The notes under the pieces are model-generated. The model had not been told where the DNA came from and ran no database searches. It was given only the letters and a program-made list of their open reading frames with translations. The translations under genes and the position numbers were made by a program. DNA of 64,000 nucleotides. Source: an uncultured Acidobacteriota bacterium (lineage in GTDB: Bacteria; Acidobacteriota; Terriglobia; Bryobacterales; Bryobacteraceae). Below, piece by piece: positions 17,406 to 26,862 of the stretch. The first letter of the stretch is position 1. Every line of letters starts with the position of its first letter. The stretch is from positions 80,034 to 144,033 of the forward strand of contig CADEFT010000017.1 of the NCBI GenBank assembly GCA_902826685.1, read 5' to 3'.

Positions 17406-18692
17406 ATGAAACGCTACATGGTTCTGACGTGGATTACGGCGGCATGCGCTCTGGCCGCCAACAAGGGTACTGGAACGGTCACGTTTCACAAGGATGTCGC
17501 TCCGGTGTTGCAGAGAAACTGCCAGGGCTGCCATCGGGCGGGCGAGGCGGCGCCGATGCCTTTGCTGACCTACCAGCAGACGCGTCCGTGGGCCAAGGCG
17601 ATTAAAGAGGCGACGCTTTCGAAGAAGATGCCGCCGTGGTTCGCCGATCCGCACACCGGCAAGTGGGCGAACGACCGCACCATGAAGCAGGAAGAGATCG
17701 ACGTCCTGGCGGCATGGGCCGATTCCGGGGCCAAGGAAGGCGATGCGAAGGACGCCCCGCAGGCACTCGAATTCATCGAAGGATGGAACATCGGGAAGCC
17801 GGATCTGACGGTGGCGATGCCGCTCGAGTACGAAGTGGTGCCCAGCGGAACCATCGACTATCAATACATCGTGATCCCCACCGGCCTCGCCGAGGACAAG
17901 TGGGTGCGGGCGGCGGAGGCGCGGCCTGGCAACCGCACGCTGGTGCATCACATCATCGCGTTCGTCCGCGAGCCGGGTTCCAAGTGGCTGGCCGATGCCA
18001 AACCCGGCGTGCCGTTCGTTCCAAAGAAAGGCGACGGCGGGCTCGGTTCGGCGGAATTCCTGGTGGGTTATGCGCCGGGATCTCCGGCGGTGATTTTGAA
18101 GCCTGGTATGGCCAAGCGGCTGAAGGCGGGTTCGGACATCGTTTTGCAGATGCACTATACGGCCAACGGAAAGCCGGGGACCGACAAGAGCTCGATCGGG
18201 CTGCGGTTCACCGATGAGCCGGTGACCCATCGCGTGATCACGGGCGCCGTCGCCACCAATAAGTTCGCCATCCCGGCCGGCGCCGTCCATCATGAAGTCA
18301 AGGCTTCGCTGACGTTGCAGGCGGATTCGGAGTTCGTCAACCTGCTGCCGCATATGCACCTGCGAGGGAAGTCGTTCGAGTATCGGGTGACTTATCCGGA
18401 CGGCGGAACGGAAACCATGCTCAGCGTGCCGCGCTACGACTTCAGTTGGCAGCTTTGGTATGAATTCGACAAGCCGAAGAAGATGCCGAAGGGCACGCGT
18501 ATCGACATCACCGGCGTGTTCGACAATTCGGCCAATAACAAGTTCAATCCCGACCCAGGCAAGGAAGTCAAATGGGGCGAACAGAGTTGGGAAGAGATGT
18601 GCATGGGCTTCTTTGACGCCGCCATCGACGTTACAATGAGCCCAGGCGATCTGTTCCGGGAAAAGAAGCCGGCTCCGCGCACGGGGGACTGA
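17406..18692 (+). CDS. Cytochrome c-PHM-like copper protein (tandem copy 1)
   Basis: The ATG at 17406 is preceded by GAGAGAG and gives a 428-residue exported protein; a TTG at 17373 is the longer alternative. Signal segment at 1-18. A c-type haem site C39-Q-G-C42-H43 starts a small cytochrome domain (to about 115) with a Met before or within the RPWAKAIKEA...MPPWF signature. The second domain resembles the C-terminal domain of copper type II ascorbate-dependent monooxygenases, with candidate copper ligands HH181-182, H250 and the HMH pair 316/318 (LLPHMHLRG). The likely location is periplasmic or extracellular. The reaction is unknown; a mono-oxygenase fed by its own haem is one possibility. 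First of four tandem relatives. Confidence 0.82.
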   Translation: MKRYMVLTWITAACALAANKGTGTVTFHKDVAPVLQRNCQGCHRAGEAAPMPLLTYQQTRPWAKAIKEATLSKKMPPWFADPHTGKWANDRTMKQEEIDVLAAWADSGAKEGDAKDAPQALEFIEGWNIGKPDLTVAMPLEYEVVPSGTIDYQYIVIPTGLAEDKWVRAAEARPGNRTLVHHIIAFVREPGSKWLADAKPGVPFVPKKGDGGLGSAEFLVGYAPGSPAVILKPGMAKRLKAGSDIVLQMHYTANGKPGTDKSSIGLRFTDEPVTHRVITGAVATNKFAIPAGAVHHEVKASLTLQADSEFVNLLPHMHLRGKSFEYRVTYPDGGTETMLSVPRYDFSWQLWYEFDKPKKMPKGTRIDITGVFDNSANNKFNPDPGKEVKWGEQSWEEMCMGFFDAAIDVTMSPGDLFREKKPAPRTGD

Positions 18693-18713
18693 TCGCCGGG
18701 AGGTCCTTTGGGA

Positions 18714-19958
18714 ATGATGCTTGGGGTGCTGGCGGCGGCGCTTCTATCGGGCGGGCCCACGTTCCACAAAGAGATCCTGCCGCTGCTGCAGAAGCATTGC
18801 CACGGTTGCCATCGGGCGGGTGAAGCGGCTCCCATGGCTTTCAGCGGTTACCAGCAGGTGCGGCCGTGGGCCAAGGCGATCAAGGCGAGTGTGCTGTCGC
18901 GCCAGATGCCGCCTTGGTTCGCCGATCCGGCCTATGGAAAATTTCACAATGCGCGCGGGCTGGCGGCGGTTGAAATCGAGACCATCGCGGCTTGGGTGGA
19001 GGCGGGCGCTCCGGAGGGCGACCCGAGCGAGGCGCCGGAGCCGGTGGCGTTCGTCGAGGGATGGAACATTGGCAAACCGGATCTGGAAATCGCGATGCCG
19101 GGCGCTTATGAAGTTCCCGCGTCGGGCACCGTGGAGTATACCTACGTCATCGTTCCCACCGGACTGAAAGAGGATGCGTGGGTACAGGCGGCGGAGGTGC
19201 GGCCCGGGTCGCGCGCCGTAGTGCACCACGTCATCGCTTTCATCCGGGAACCGGGTTCGAAATGGATGCGCGCCTATGAACCGGGCGTGCCTTTCGTGCC
19301 GCGCGGGGATCGCGGAGGCGGGGAGACGGCTTCCGAACTGCTGGTGGGCTATGCGCCCGGCCTGCCGCCGGCGGTGCTGCAGCCCGGTACCGCGAAACTG
19401 CTCAAGGCGGGCAGCGACATCGTGCTCCAGCTCCATTACACCACCAACGGCGGCAAGGTTTCCGACCGGACGCGCCTCGGGCTGATTTTCGCCAGCGAGC
19501 CGCCACGGGAGCGCGTGATGACGCTGGCCGCGATGAATACGAAGTTCGTCATTCCAGCCGGAGCGCCGAACCATCGCGTGGATTCCGAATTCACGCTGCG
19601 GGCCGATGCGCGGCTGATCGGCCTGATGCCGCACATGCACCTGCGCGGCAAGGATTTCCTTTACCGGGCCGTATATCCCACCGGCGAAGAGGAAACGTTG
19701 CTCAGCGTGCCGCGCTACGACTTCAACTGGCAGCTTTGGTATTACCTGGCCGAACCAAAGACGATGCCCAAGGGGACGCGGCTGGAATGTACGGCGCACT
19801 TTGACAACTCCGCCAACAATCCCGCCAATCCGGACGCGGCCAAGCAGGTGAAGTGGGGCGATCAGAGTTGGGAAGAAATGATGATCGGCTGGTTCGATGT
19901 GGCGTTTGACCGCGCGATGGATCCGGCCAGGCTATTCAAGCAAGGCGGGGGCGAGTAG
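18714..19958 (+). CDS. Cytochrome c-PHM-like copper protein (tandem copy 2)
   Basis: A 414-residue paralogue of the preceding gene. GGGAGG at 18698-18703 supports the ATG at 18714 (spacing 10); the in-frame TTG at 18708 and ATG at 18717 are alternatives. Short hydrophobic leader (MMLGVLAAALLSG), haem motif C29-H-G-C32-H33, the shared RPWAKAIKAS...QMPPWFADP segment, then the PHM-like domain. HHVIAFIREPG, LQLHYTTNGG and LMPHMHLRGKDF supply the expected copper-binding histidines. The order and spacing of all motifs match copy 1, so these arose by duplication. It ends 1 nt before the next gene's GTG. Confidence 0.82.
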   Translation: MMLGVLAAALLSGGPTFHKEILPLLQKHCHGCHRAGEAAPMAFSGYQQVRPWAKAIKASVLSRQMPPWFADPAYGKFHNARGLAAVEIETIAAWVEAGAPEGDPSEAPEPVAFVEGWNIGKPDLEIAMPGAYEVPASGTVEYTYVIVPTGLKEDAWVQAAEVRPGSRAVVHHVIAFIREPGSKWMRAYEPGVPFVPRGDRGGGETASELLVGYAPGLPPAVLQPGTAKLLKAGSDIVLQLHYTTNGGKVSDRTRLGLIFASEPPRERVMTLAAMNTKFVIPAGAPNHRVDSEFTLRADARLIGLMPHMHLRGKDFLYRAVYPTGEEETLLSVPRYDFNWQLWYYLAEPKTMPKGTRLECTAHFDNSANNPANPDAAKQVKWGDQSWEEMMIGWFDVAFDRAMDPARLFKQGGGE

Positions 19959-19959
19959 C

Positions 19960-20616
19960 GTGGGTGGGCGCCCGGTGATCCTGCTGTTGTTCGTGAGCGG
20001 CCTGCTGGATGCCCACGACGTGATTACGACCAAGATCACCTTCAGCCGCGAAATCTCCCGCATCCTTTACAAGCGCTGCGCGGGTTGCCATCGGGAAGGC
20101 GGCAAGGCGCCGATGGCGTTGCTAACGTACGAGGAATCGCGGCCGTGGGCGAAGGCGATCAAGGAAGAAGTGCTGGAACGGCGGATGCCGCCATGGGGCG
20201 CGGTACGCGGCTTCGGATCGTTTCAGAACGACGCCTCGCTGACGCAGGAGGAAGTCTCGCTGATCGCCGAGTGGGTGGAAGGGGGCGCGCCGGAAGGAGA
20301 AGCCCGGTATCTTCCGCCGGTGCCCGCATTGGCGGAACCGGTGAAAGTGACTGGACGGCGCATTCCGGTCCGGAACGGCGCCATGGTGCGGGGGTTGCTG
20401 GCCGGCATTGAGGCGCGTGTGAAGGCGGAAGTCCAATCGGTGCGCGTGTTCGCCGATCAGCCGGACGGCTCAAGCCTGCCGCTCATCTGGCTGCGCCATT
20501 ACAAGCCGCAATGGGCGCGCGCCTTCGCCTTCCGCAAACCGGTGGCAGTTGCGCCGGGTACCCGGATTCGGGTAGAACCGGAAGGACAGGCGCAGTTGTT
20601 TCTAATCACCAGATGA
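19960..20616 (+). CDS. Cytochrome c protein lacking the PHM-like domain (tandem copy 3)
   Basis: A 218-residue protein. The GTG at 19960, 1 nt after the previous stop, is chosen because an earlier in-frame start would overlap copy 2 and spoil the leader (ILLLFVSGLLDAHD). The haem site is C40-A-G-C43-H44, and SRPWAKAIKEEVLERRMPPW matches its neighbours. After about residue 120 it departs: the copper-histidine motifs are absent and a short beta-rich tail (about 90 residues) ends the protein. It could be an electron-transfer partner of its neighbours or a copy that lost and replaced the second domain. The stop overlaps the next start (ATGA). Confidence 0.78.
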   Translation: MGGRPVILLLFVSGLLDAHDVITTKITFSREISRILYKRCAGCHREGGKAPMALLTYEESRPWAKAIKEEVLERRMPPWGAVRGFGSFQNDASLTQEEVSLIAEWVEGGAPEGEARYLPPVPALAEPVKVTGRRIPVRNGAMVRGLLAGIEARVKAEVQSVRVFADQPDGSSLPLIWLRHYKPQWARAFAFRKPVAVAPGTRIRVEPEGQAQLFLITR

Positions 20617-21872
20617 TATTCTTGCTGTTTTGGGCGTTGGCGCCGGCCGCCGAGCCCTCTCTCAGTTACTACAAGGACGTGGAGCCTCTGCTGCAGCGGC
20701 ATTGCCAGCAATGCCATCGCGAGGGGGAAGCAGCGCCCATGCCGCTGGTGACTTACAAGCAGGTACGGCCGTGGGCTCGCGCGGTGAAAGAAGCCGTGCT
20801 GAGCCGCCGTATGCCGCCGTGGCACGCCGATCCGGCGGTGGGCCACTATTCAAACGCCCGCGTAATGACGGCGGCGGAGATCGCGATTGTGCGCCAGTGG
20901 GTGGATACGGGAGCCAAGGAAGGCGACGCACGGCAGGCACCGCCGCCGCGCCGGTTCGCCGATGGTTGGCAGATTTCGAAACCCGACCTGGTGCTGGAAA
21001 TGCCCGAGGAGGCCGAGGTCGCGCTCTCCGGCCAGATGGAGTATGTGCACTACATCGTGCCCACCAATTTCAAGGAAGATCGATGGGTGAGCGAAATGGA
21101 GGTGCGCCCTGGCAATCGCGCTGTGGTGCATCATATCGGCGTCTATCTGCGGCCGAAGGGTTCGCAATGGATGTCGGAGGGCAAGCCGGGGGAAGGCTTC
21201 CAGCGCAAGAGCCGCATATCGGGACGGACGCCGATGGACGAGTTATTCGCGCAATACGTCACCGGAGGGCAGGCGCAGATTCTGCCCGATGGCATGGCGC
21301 GGCTGATTCCGGCAGGCTCGGACCTGATCTTTCAGCTTCACTACCAGCCCAACGGCAAGCCGGCGAAGGATCGCAGCCGGATCGGGCTGGTGTTTGCGAA
21401 AACGCCGCCGGTGGAACGGGTGCATACCATCGGGGTGGCGGAAGCGCGGTTCGTGATTCCGCCGCGCGACCCGGCCTACGAGGTGCGCGCGCTTTGGCGG
21501 ATCCATAAACCCGTGCGGCTGTTCAACGTCACGCCGCACATTCACCTGCGGGGTAAGAGCTTCGAGTGCAGTGCCGCGCTGCCCGATCAATCCGCCGTGA
21601 CGCCGCTGGTTCGCGTGCCGCACTGGGACCGCAATTGGCAGATTACTTATGAGTTCGCCGATCCGCTGAAGCTGCCCGCCGGCACACGCATTCATTGCCT
21701 GGCGGTGTTCGATAACTCGGCCAATAATCCGGTGAATCCGAATCCGGATGTCGAGGTACGCTGGGGCGATCAGACGACGGATGAAATGATGGTGGCGTAT
21801 ATGGACCTGGCGTTTCCCGCCGAATGGCCGCTGTTGAATCTGTACCGCCGGGAGCCATTGCCAGTACAATGA
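20613..21872 (+). CDS. Cytochrome c-PHM-like copper protein (tandem copy 4)
   Basis: A 419-residue protein. The ATG at 20613 overlaps the TGA of copy 3 by 4 nt, indicating translational coupling, and gives a good leader (MIFLLFWALAPAAEP). Haem site C31-Q-Q-C34-H35, then VRPWARAVKEAVLSRRMPPW, then the PHM-like domain. Here HHIGVYLRPKG, FQLHYQPNGKP and VTPHIHLRGKSF carry the putative copper ligands; the central Met of HMH is Ile. It is the most diverged of the three full-length copies and the last gene of the array. Confidence 0.82.
   Translation: MIFLLFWALAPAAEPSLSYYKDVEPLLQRHCQQCHREGEAAPMPLVTYKQVRPWARAVKEAVLSRRMPPWHADPAVGHYSNARVMTAAEIAIVRQWVDTGAKEGDARQAPPPRRFADGWQISKPDLVLEMPEEAEVALSGQMEYVHYIVPTNFKEDRWVSEMEVRPGNRAVVHHIGVYLRPKGSQWMSEGKPGEGFQRKSRISGRTPMDELFAQYVTGGQAQILPDGMARLIPAGSDLIFQLHYQPNGKPAKDRSRIGLVFAKTPPVERVHTIGVAEARFVIPPRDPAYEVRALWRIHKPVRLFNVTPHIHLRGKSFECSAALPDQSAVTPLVRVPHWDRNWQITYEFADPLKLPAGTRIHCLAVFDNSANNPVNPNPDVEVRWGDQTTDEMMVAYMDLAFPAEWPLLNLYRREPLPVQ
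21865..21870 (+). promoter_or_regulatory. Candidate -10 element of the DUF104 gene
   Basis: TACAAT overlaps the stop codon of tandem copy 4 and ends 6 nt before the GTG at 21877. The spacing suits a leaderless transcript separate from the cytochrome operon. Confidence 0.35.
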
Positions 21873-21876
21873 AGCT

Positions 21877-22209
21877 GTGCCTCGCCAATTGGAAGCAGTC
21901 TATGAACACGGCGTGCTACGGCCCTTGGAACCGCTTTCGCTGCCGGAGCATCAACGGGTTCGTTTGACTCTCGAAGACGGGCCGGGGGAGACCCCGGAAC
22001 CGGTCGACCAGCGCCGCCTCGAGTTGAGATGGCTGGCACAGGAAGCCGGACCGTATGCTGGTGAGTGGGTCGCCTTGGATGGCTCGCGCCTGCTGGCGCA
22101 CGGTACAAAACTCGCTGACGTTAGCGCGGAAGCGGCGGTCTCCGGCGCCGCAGATCCATTCTTTGCGCGCGTGCCACGAGAAGGACACTTGCCATTCGGC
22201 GGCTGGTAG
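21877..22209 (+). CDS. DUF104-DUF5678 antitoxin-like protein (cassette copy A)
   Basis: A 110-residue protein from a GTG start. Residues about 4-35 (LEAVYEHGVLRPLEPLSLPE) match DUF104, the AF2212-like antitoxin family that folds as a small AbrB-like beta unit. Residues about 45-110 match the DUF5678 pattern: a tryptophan-containing helix, then YAGEWVALDGSRLLAHG, then a C-terminal helix and PFGGW. The TAG stop is followed by TTC and the ATG of a retropepsin-like protease in the same frame. The same two-gene unit recurs at 62989-63739. The DUF assignments come from recalled family patterns; function is unknown, and an antitoxin or protease-substrate role is only inference. Confidence 0.75.
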   Translation: MPRQLEAVYEHGVLRPLEPLSLPEHQRVRLTLEDGPGETPEPVDQRRLELRWLAQEAGPYAGEWVALDGSRLLAHGTKLADVSAEAAVSGAADPFFARVPREGHLPFGGW

Positions 22210-22212
22210 TTC

Positions 22213-22614
22213 ATGCACCCGCTCGGTTTCACGCATCTCTACGACTACTCGGGACCGGATGAGAGCATAGCGGTTCCCGTCGTCCTTCGTTCGGGCACCA
22301 GGCAGATCCGGTTGGCTGCGAGTATCGACACCGGAGCGTCGTTCTGCCTGTTCGGGGCCGAAGTCGCGGAGGCCTTGGGTCTGGACCTGGAGCGAGGAAT
22401 CCGGATGACCTTCCGCACGGCCAACGGCGGATTCGAGGCGTTTGGTCACCAGTTGGACATCAGTGTTCTGGGTATTGCCACAAGCGCGATCGTTTACTTC
22501 TTCGCGGATCCGATGATCGAGAAGAATGTACTCGGCCGCACCGGATGGCTGGATCGCGTGCGCTTTGGCCTGATCCACCACGACAACCAAGTTTACCTGG
22601 CACCTTACGATTAG
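22213..22614 (+). CDS. Retropepsin-like aspartic protease (cassette copy A)
   Basis: A 133-residue protein with the clan AA aspartic-protease signature ASIDTGASFCLFG: D39-T40-G41 is the catalytic loop. The later hydrophobic IVYFFADPMIEKNVLGRTGW fits the C-terminal psi-loop region with conserved NxLGRxGW. There is only one DTG, so activity would need a homodimer, as in retroviral enzymes. There is no signal peptide or membrane span, so it is probably cytoplasmic. It is encoded directly after the DUF104-DUF5678 gene, 3 nt from its stop and in the same frame. The partner protein is a natural candidate substrate or inhibitor, but nothing in the sequence proves it. Confidence 0.78.
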   Translation: MHPLGFTHLYDYSGPDESIAVPVVLRSGTRQIRLAASIDTGASFCLFGAEVAEALGLDLERGIRMTFRTANGGFEAFGHQLDISVLGIATSAIVYFFADPMIEKNVLGRTGWLDRVRFGLIHHDNQVYLAPYD

Positions 22615-22675
22615 TTATTCGGCGCAGCGCATCTGCCTTGCGCGGGAGAGTCACTGACGTGGCGCGCCAGTGGAC

Positions 22676-24058
22676 CTAGTTTTCTGCTCGCGCGTTTGTT
22701 TCGACGGCGAGCTTTTGCTCCAACAGCCGGCTTTCCTGAATCCTTTTTCTAAGTTGCTCCGGGGAAAAGCCAACTTCCATGAGTAGCACCAGTTGGCATA
22801 GCGCCTGAAAGCGCACTGCCAGATTGTGGGTCTTTATCAGTATGGCCTCGGGAGAAGGCAACCTACCTTCAATTCTGACATCGTAGTGGGTGTAATAATT
22901 TCGTAAATCGCCAGCAAGCTCGATGTCTTTGTTGGCATCAATGAATATCCAGGCCGCGTTGCATTTCTCGACGACTCTGCGGATACGATCAGTCGCCTTT
23001 GGCCGGCGACGGTCCTCTTGATGGCTTCTCCGATCAAACGATTCGAGCGCTTGGAACAGGCTCAGAAAACGGTGCTCAAGATACATCTCGGGACTACGAA
23101 GGGTGCTGAAATAGAGGTTGTATAGTGGTTTGATCGCCGGCGACTGAACGATCCACTTTTCGAGAACGCTGGTGAAATTTTCGCGAATGTCACTTAATGT
23201 GAAGAGTATTTGCGAAGGATCGATGCCATCACGAAGCGGCGCTACGGGCGCTGAGTTGTACCGGAGATAAAGCTCGATCAGGTTGGGCGAAGCTGCAGCG
23301 CTTTCAGAGTCAATCGCCGTTCCTCGAACATCCGTCAGCCGGACTGCCTGTCCGACACCAAGTGATACTAAGTCGGCCACCATGGCAAGAACTCGATGCA
23401 ACTCGTCGTGGGGAAGCTGTTCAGACGAGCAGATAGAGATCCATGATCGCTGAACAATCTTGACGTCGTCACGCGTGGGAGGTTGAACGTGGAACTCTAA
23501 CTCAACGGACATTCCGTTCGAGAGCGCCGCCTTCACCGTCTCTGGCACGGCGTAGGTGATAGTAATTCTGTAAGGATCGATGGAATGGTCGATGGACACA
23601 CCTGGAGTGTTCACCCAAAGATCAAGATTCGAATAGCGGCCGGACAACGACGCTAGCCGGAAATCATCAACACTCGTGAAGTGGACGTCGTAGGCGATGA
23701 TTCGTGGCCGGAATACCTGGCTACTTCTGGTAAATCCGGGAAATCCCCGAATCTTGGTCGCTCGGCAGTCGATGAGGCTGACGAACTTTCCCTCTGCTGT
23801 AGTCCCAACGAGTATCGCGATGTCATCAGGAAAAGAAGACCTTGACGAAATCAGTGCGCCAGTACGGGGCTGGGAATCTTCCGGGGAGAAATTTCCGTCA
23901 ATTTGCAGCCTAAGGCCACCACCGCTGTCGTCTTCAGAGTAGAGCATCCCTGGCAGCTTCTCCGCCGGTGTTTGCGGCCGCCACCATTGTCCCAGCACGC
24001 CTTTTTCACTTGGTCCAGGCCTGAGCGATCCGCCCAAAGTCGATTTGGTAACTTTCAA
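22676..24058 (-). CDS. ApeA-like HEPN-domain defence protein
   Basis: A 460-residue protein from a TTG start. The N-terminal part (residues about 20-190) opens with VLGQWWRPQTPAEKLPGMLY, matching the G-x-WW-x-P...G-x-L start of the ApeA N-terminal domain. The C-terminal part is a HEPN domain: FLSLFQALESFDRR, then the nuclease motif R386-N-Y-Y-T-H391 (RX4H). ApeA is a known abortive-infection-type anti-phage protein whose HEPN RNase motif is essential. The gene is visibly poorer in G+C than its neighbours, a sign of transfer. It lies 1 nt downstream of the Gfo/Idh stop on the same strand, which may simply be where it inserted. Confidence 0.75.
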   Translation of the reverse strand: MKVTKSTLGGSLRPGPSEKGVLGQWWRPQTPAEKLPGMLYSEDDSGGGLRLQIDGNFSPEDSQPRTGALISSRSSFPDDIAILVGTTAEGKFVSLIDCRATKIRGFPGFTRSSQVFRPRIIAYDVHFTSVDDFRLASLSGRYSNLDLWVNTPGVSIDHSIDPYRITITYAVPETVKAALSNGMSVELEFHVQPPTRDDVKIVQRSWISICSSEQLPHDELHRVLAMVADLVSLGVGQAVRLTDVRGTAIDSESAAASPNLIELYLRYNSAPVAPLRDGIDPSQILFTLSDIRENFTSVLEKWIVQSPAIKPLYNLYFSTLRSPEMYLEHRFLSLFQALESFDRRSHQEDRRRPKATDRIRRVVEKCNAAWIFIDANKDIELAGDLRNYYTHYDVRIEGRLPSPEAILIKTHNLAVRFQALCQLVLLMEVGFSPEQLRKRIQESRLLEQKLAVETNARAEN

Positions 24059-24059
24059 C

Positions 24060-25325
24060 CTAACCCACCAGATTCATATTCAGCGGATCCCAAACACACG
24101 CGCGCTTTGCGAAATAGCTCACATTGCACAACAACGCCGGGCCCGCGGTGCGGAAACCAAACACTCCATCTTCGAAAAACGCTTTGCCGGTGCGGATGGC
24201 TTTGTGGAAATTGCGGTGATGTTCGCGGTGCGGATTGTGGCTGGGGGGCGGCACGTATTTTTCCACCTTATCGGGGCGGATGGCATCGGCGGTCAGAACG
24301 CCGGGCGGATACTTGGCGTAGTAGTCGCGCAGGAATTCTTCCTTGACGTCCTTTGAGAACGTGTCGCTGGTCTGGCCGGGTTCGATCTCGCGGGGCGTAC
24401 GATAGAGCGTCACCGACGACATGGCCGCTTCCATCACGCCTTCGCTTCCGATGAACTTGACACCGAACGATTCGGCCGGACGGCTGGAGACGAAGTTCAC
24501 CTTGAGCGAGAGGGTGAAGGCAGGGTGATCGCCGGTGGCCGGGTAGTCGACCAGCGCCAGCATCACATCGGGCGCGTCGCGGCCGTCCTTCCAAAAGCGC
24601 AGCCCGCCGGTGGCGAACACGCGCGTGGGCCCGAGCGATCCGGTGACGGTGTGAATGCCGGTAAACAGGTGTACGAAAAGATCGCCCGCCACGCCAGTGC
24701 CGTAGTCGTTGTAGTTGCGCCAGCGGAACAGCCGGACCGGTTCGAAGGGACGCTTGGGAGCCTTGCCGAGGAAGCGATCCCAGTCGACGGTGCGCGGCGT
24801 GGCATCGGGCGGAATCGAATATTGCCAGGCGCCGATGGCGGTGTTGCGGTCCAGCCACGCCTCCACCATATTCAACTCGCCGATGGCGCCGGAGCGGAAC
24901 AATTCCTTCGCCTTCTGGAAACCAAGCGAACTGGCGTACTGGCTGCCGATCTGGAGGATCCTGCCGGACTTTTTCTGCGCCTCGATGACGGGCTTGCCTT
25001 CGCCGAGGGAGTGCACCATCGGCTTCTCGCAATAGACATGCTTACCGGCGGCGAGCGCTTCCATGGTGATGGGCGCGTGCCAGTGATCGGGGGTGCCGAC
25101 GATGACGGCATCCACGTCCTTGCGCGCCAGAACCTCGCGGTAGTCGCGCGTGGTGTAAAGCGTCTTGCCCCAGTTTTCCTTGGCGCGGCGCAAGCGGCCG
25201 TCATAGATATCGGCGACGGCGACCAGGGCCGTTTGAGGCAGGCCGAGGGACGTGCGGACATCGCCGCTTCCCATGCCGCCGGCGCCGATGAGCGCGAATT
25301 GGATGCGGTCGTTGGCGGAGGCCAT
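24060..25325 (-). CDS. Gfo/Idh/MocA-family oxidoreductase
   Basis: A 421-residue NAD(P)-dependent dehydrogenase. The Rossmann motif is near the start (FALIGAGGMGSGDV), and the family lysine lies in CEKPMVHSLGEG, the EKP motif. The C-terminal alpha/beta domain includes RNYNDYGTGVAGDLFVHLF. Substrates in this family are usually sugars, inositols or their derivatives. No Tat or Sec leader precedes it, unlike many acidobacterial relatives. It starts 6 nt after the gnd stop, so it probably shares a transcript with 6-phosphogluconate dehydrogenase, consistent with a sugar-acid role. Confidence 0.88.
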   Translation of the reverse strand: MASANDRIQFALIGAGGMGSGDVRTSLGLPQTALVAVADIYDGRLRRAKENWGKTLYTTRDYREVLARKDVDAVIVGTPDHWHAPITMEALAAGKHVYCEKPMVHSLGEGKPVIEAQKKSGRILQIGSQYASSLGFQKAKELFRSGAIGELNMVEAWLDRNTAIGAWQYSIPPDATPRTVDWDRFLGKAPKRPFEPVRLFRWRNYNDYGTGVAGDLFVHLFTGIHTVTGSLGPTRVFATGGLRFWKDGRDAPDVMLALVDYPATGDHPAFTLSLKVNFVSSRPAESFGVKFIGSEGVMEAAMSSVTLYRTPREIEPGQTSDTFSKDVKEEFLRDYYAKYPPGVLTADAIRPDKVEKYVPPPSHNPHREHHRNFHKAIRTGKAFFEDGVFGFRTAGPALLCNVSYFAKRACVWDPLNMNLVG

Positions 25326-25331
25326 CGCCGT

Positions 25332-26834
<1,503 letters not shown>

Positions 26835-26846
26835 AGCTAATTTTCT

Positions 26847-26852
26847 ATTCTA
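26847..26852 (-). promoter_or_regulatory. Candidate -10 element of gnd
   Basis: On the minus strand TAGAAT ends 12 nt before the gnd ATG at 26834. No SD-like sequence lies between, so the leader would be only a few nucleotides. Confidence 0.35.
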
Positions 26853-26862
26853 CTGCCCGGGA

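Noticed and set aside
16839..18359. 506-codon open frame on the minus strand
   Set aside because: Spans the antisense of two well-supported genes (ECF factor and cytochrome c-PHM copy 1).
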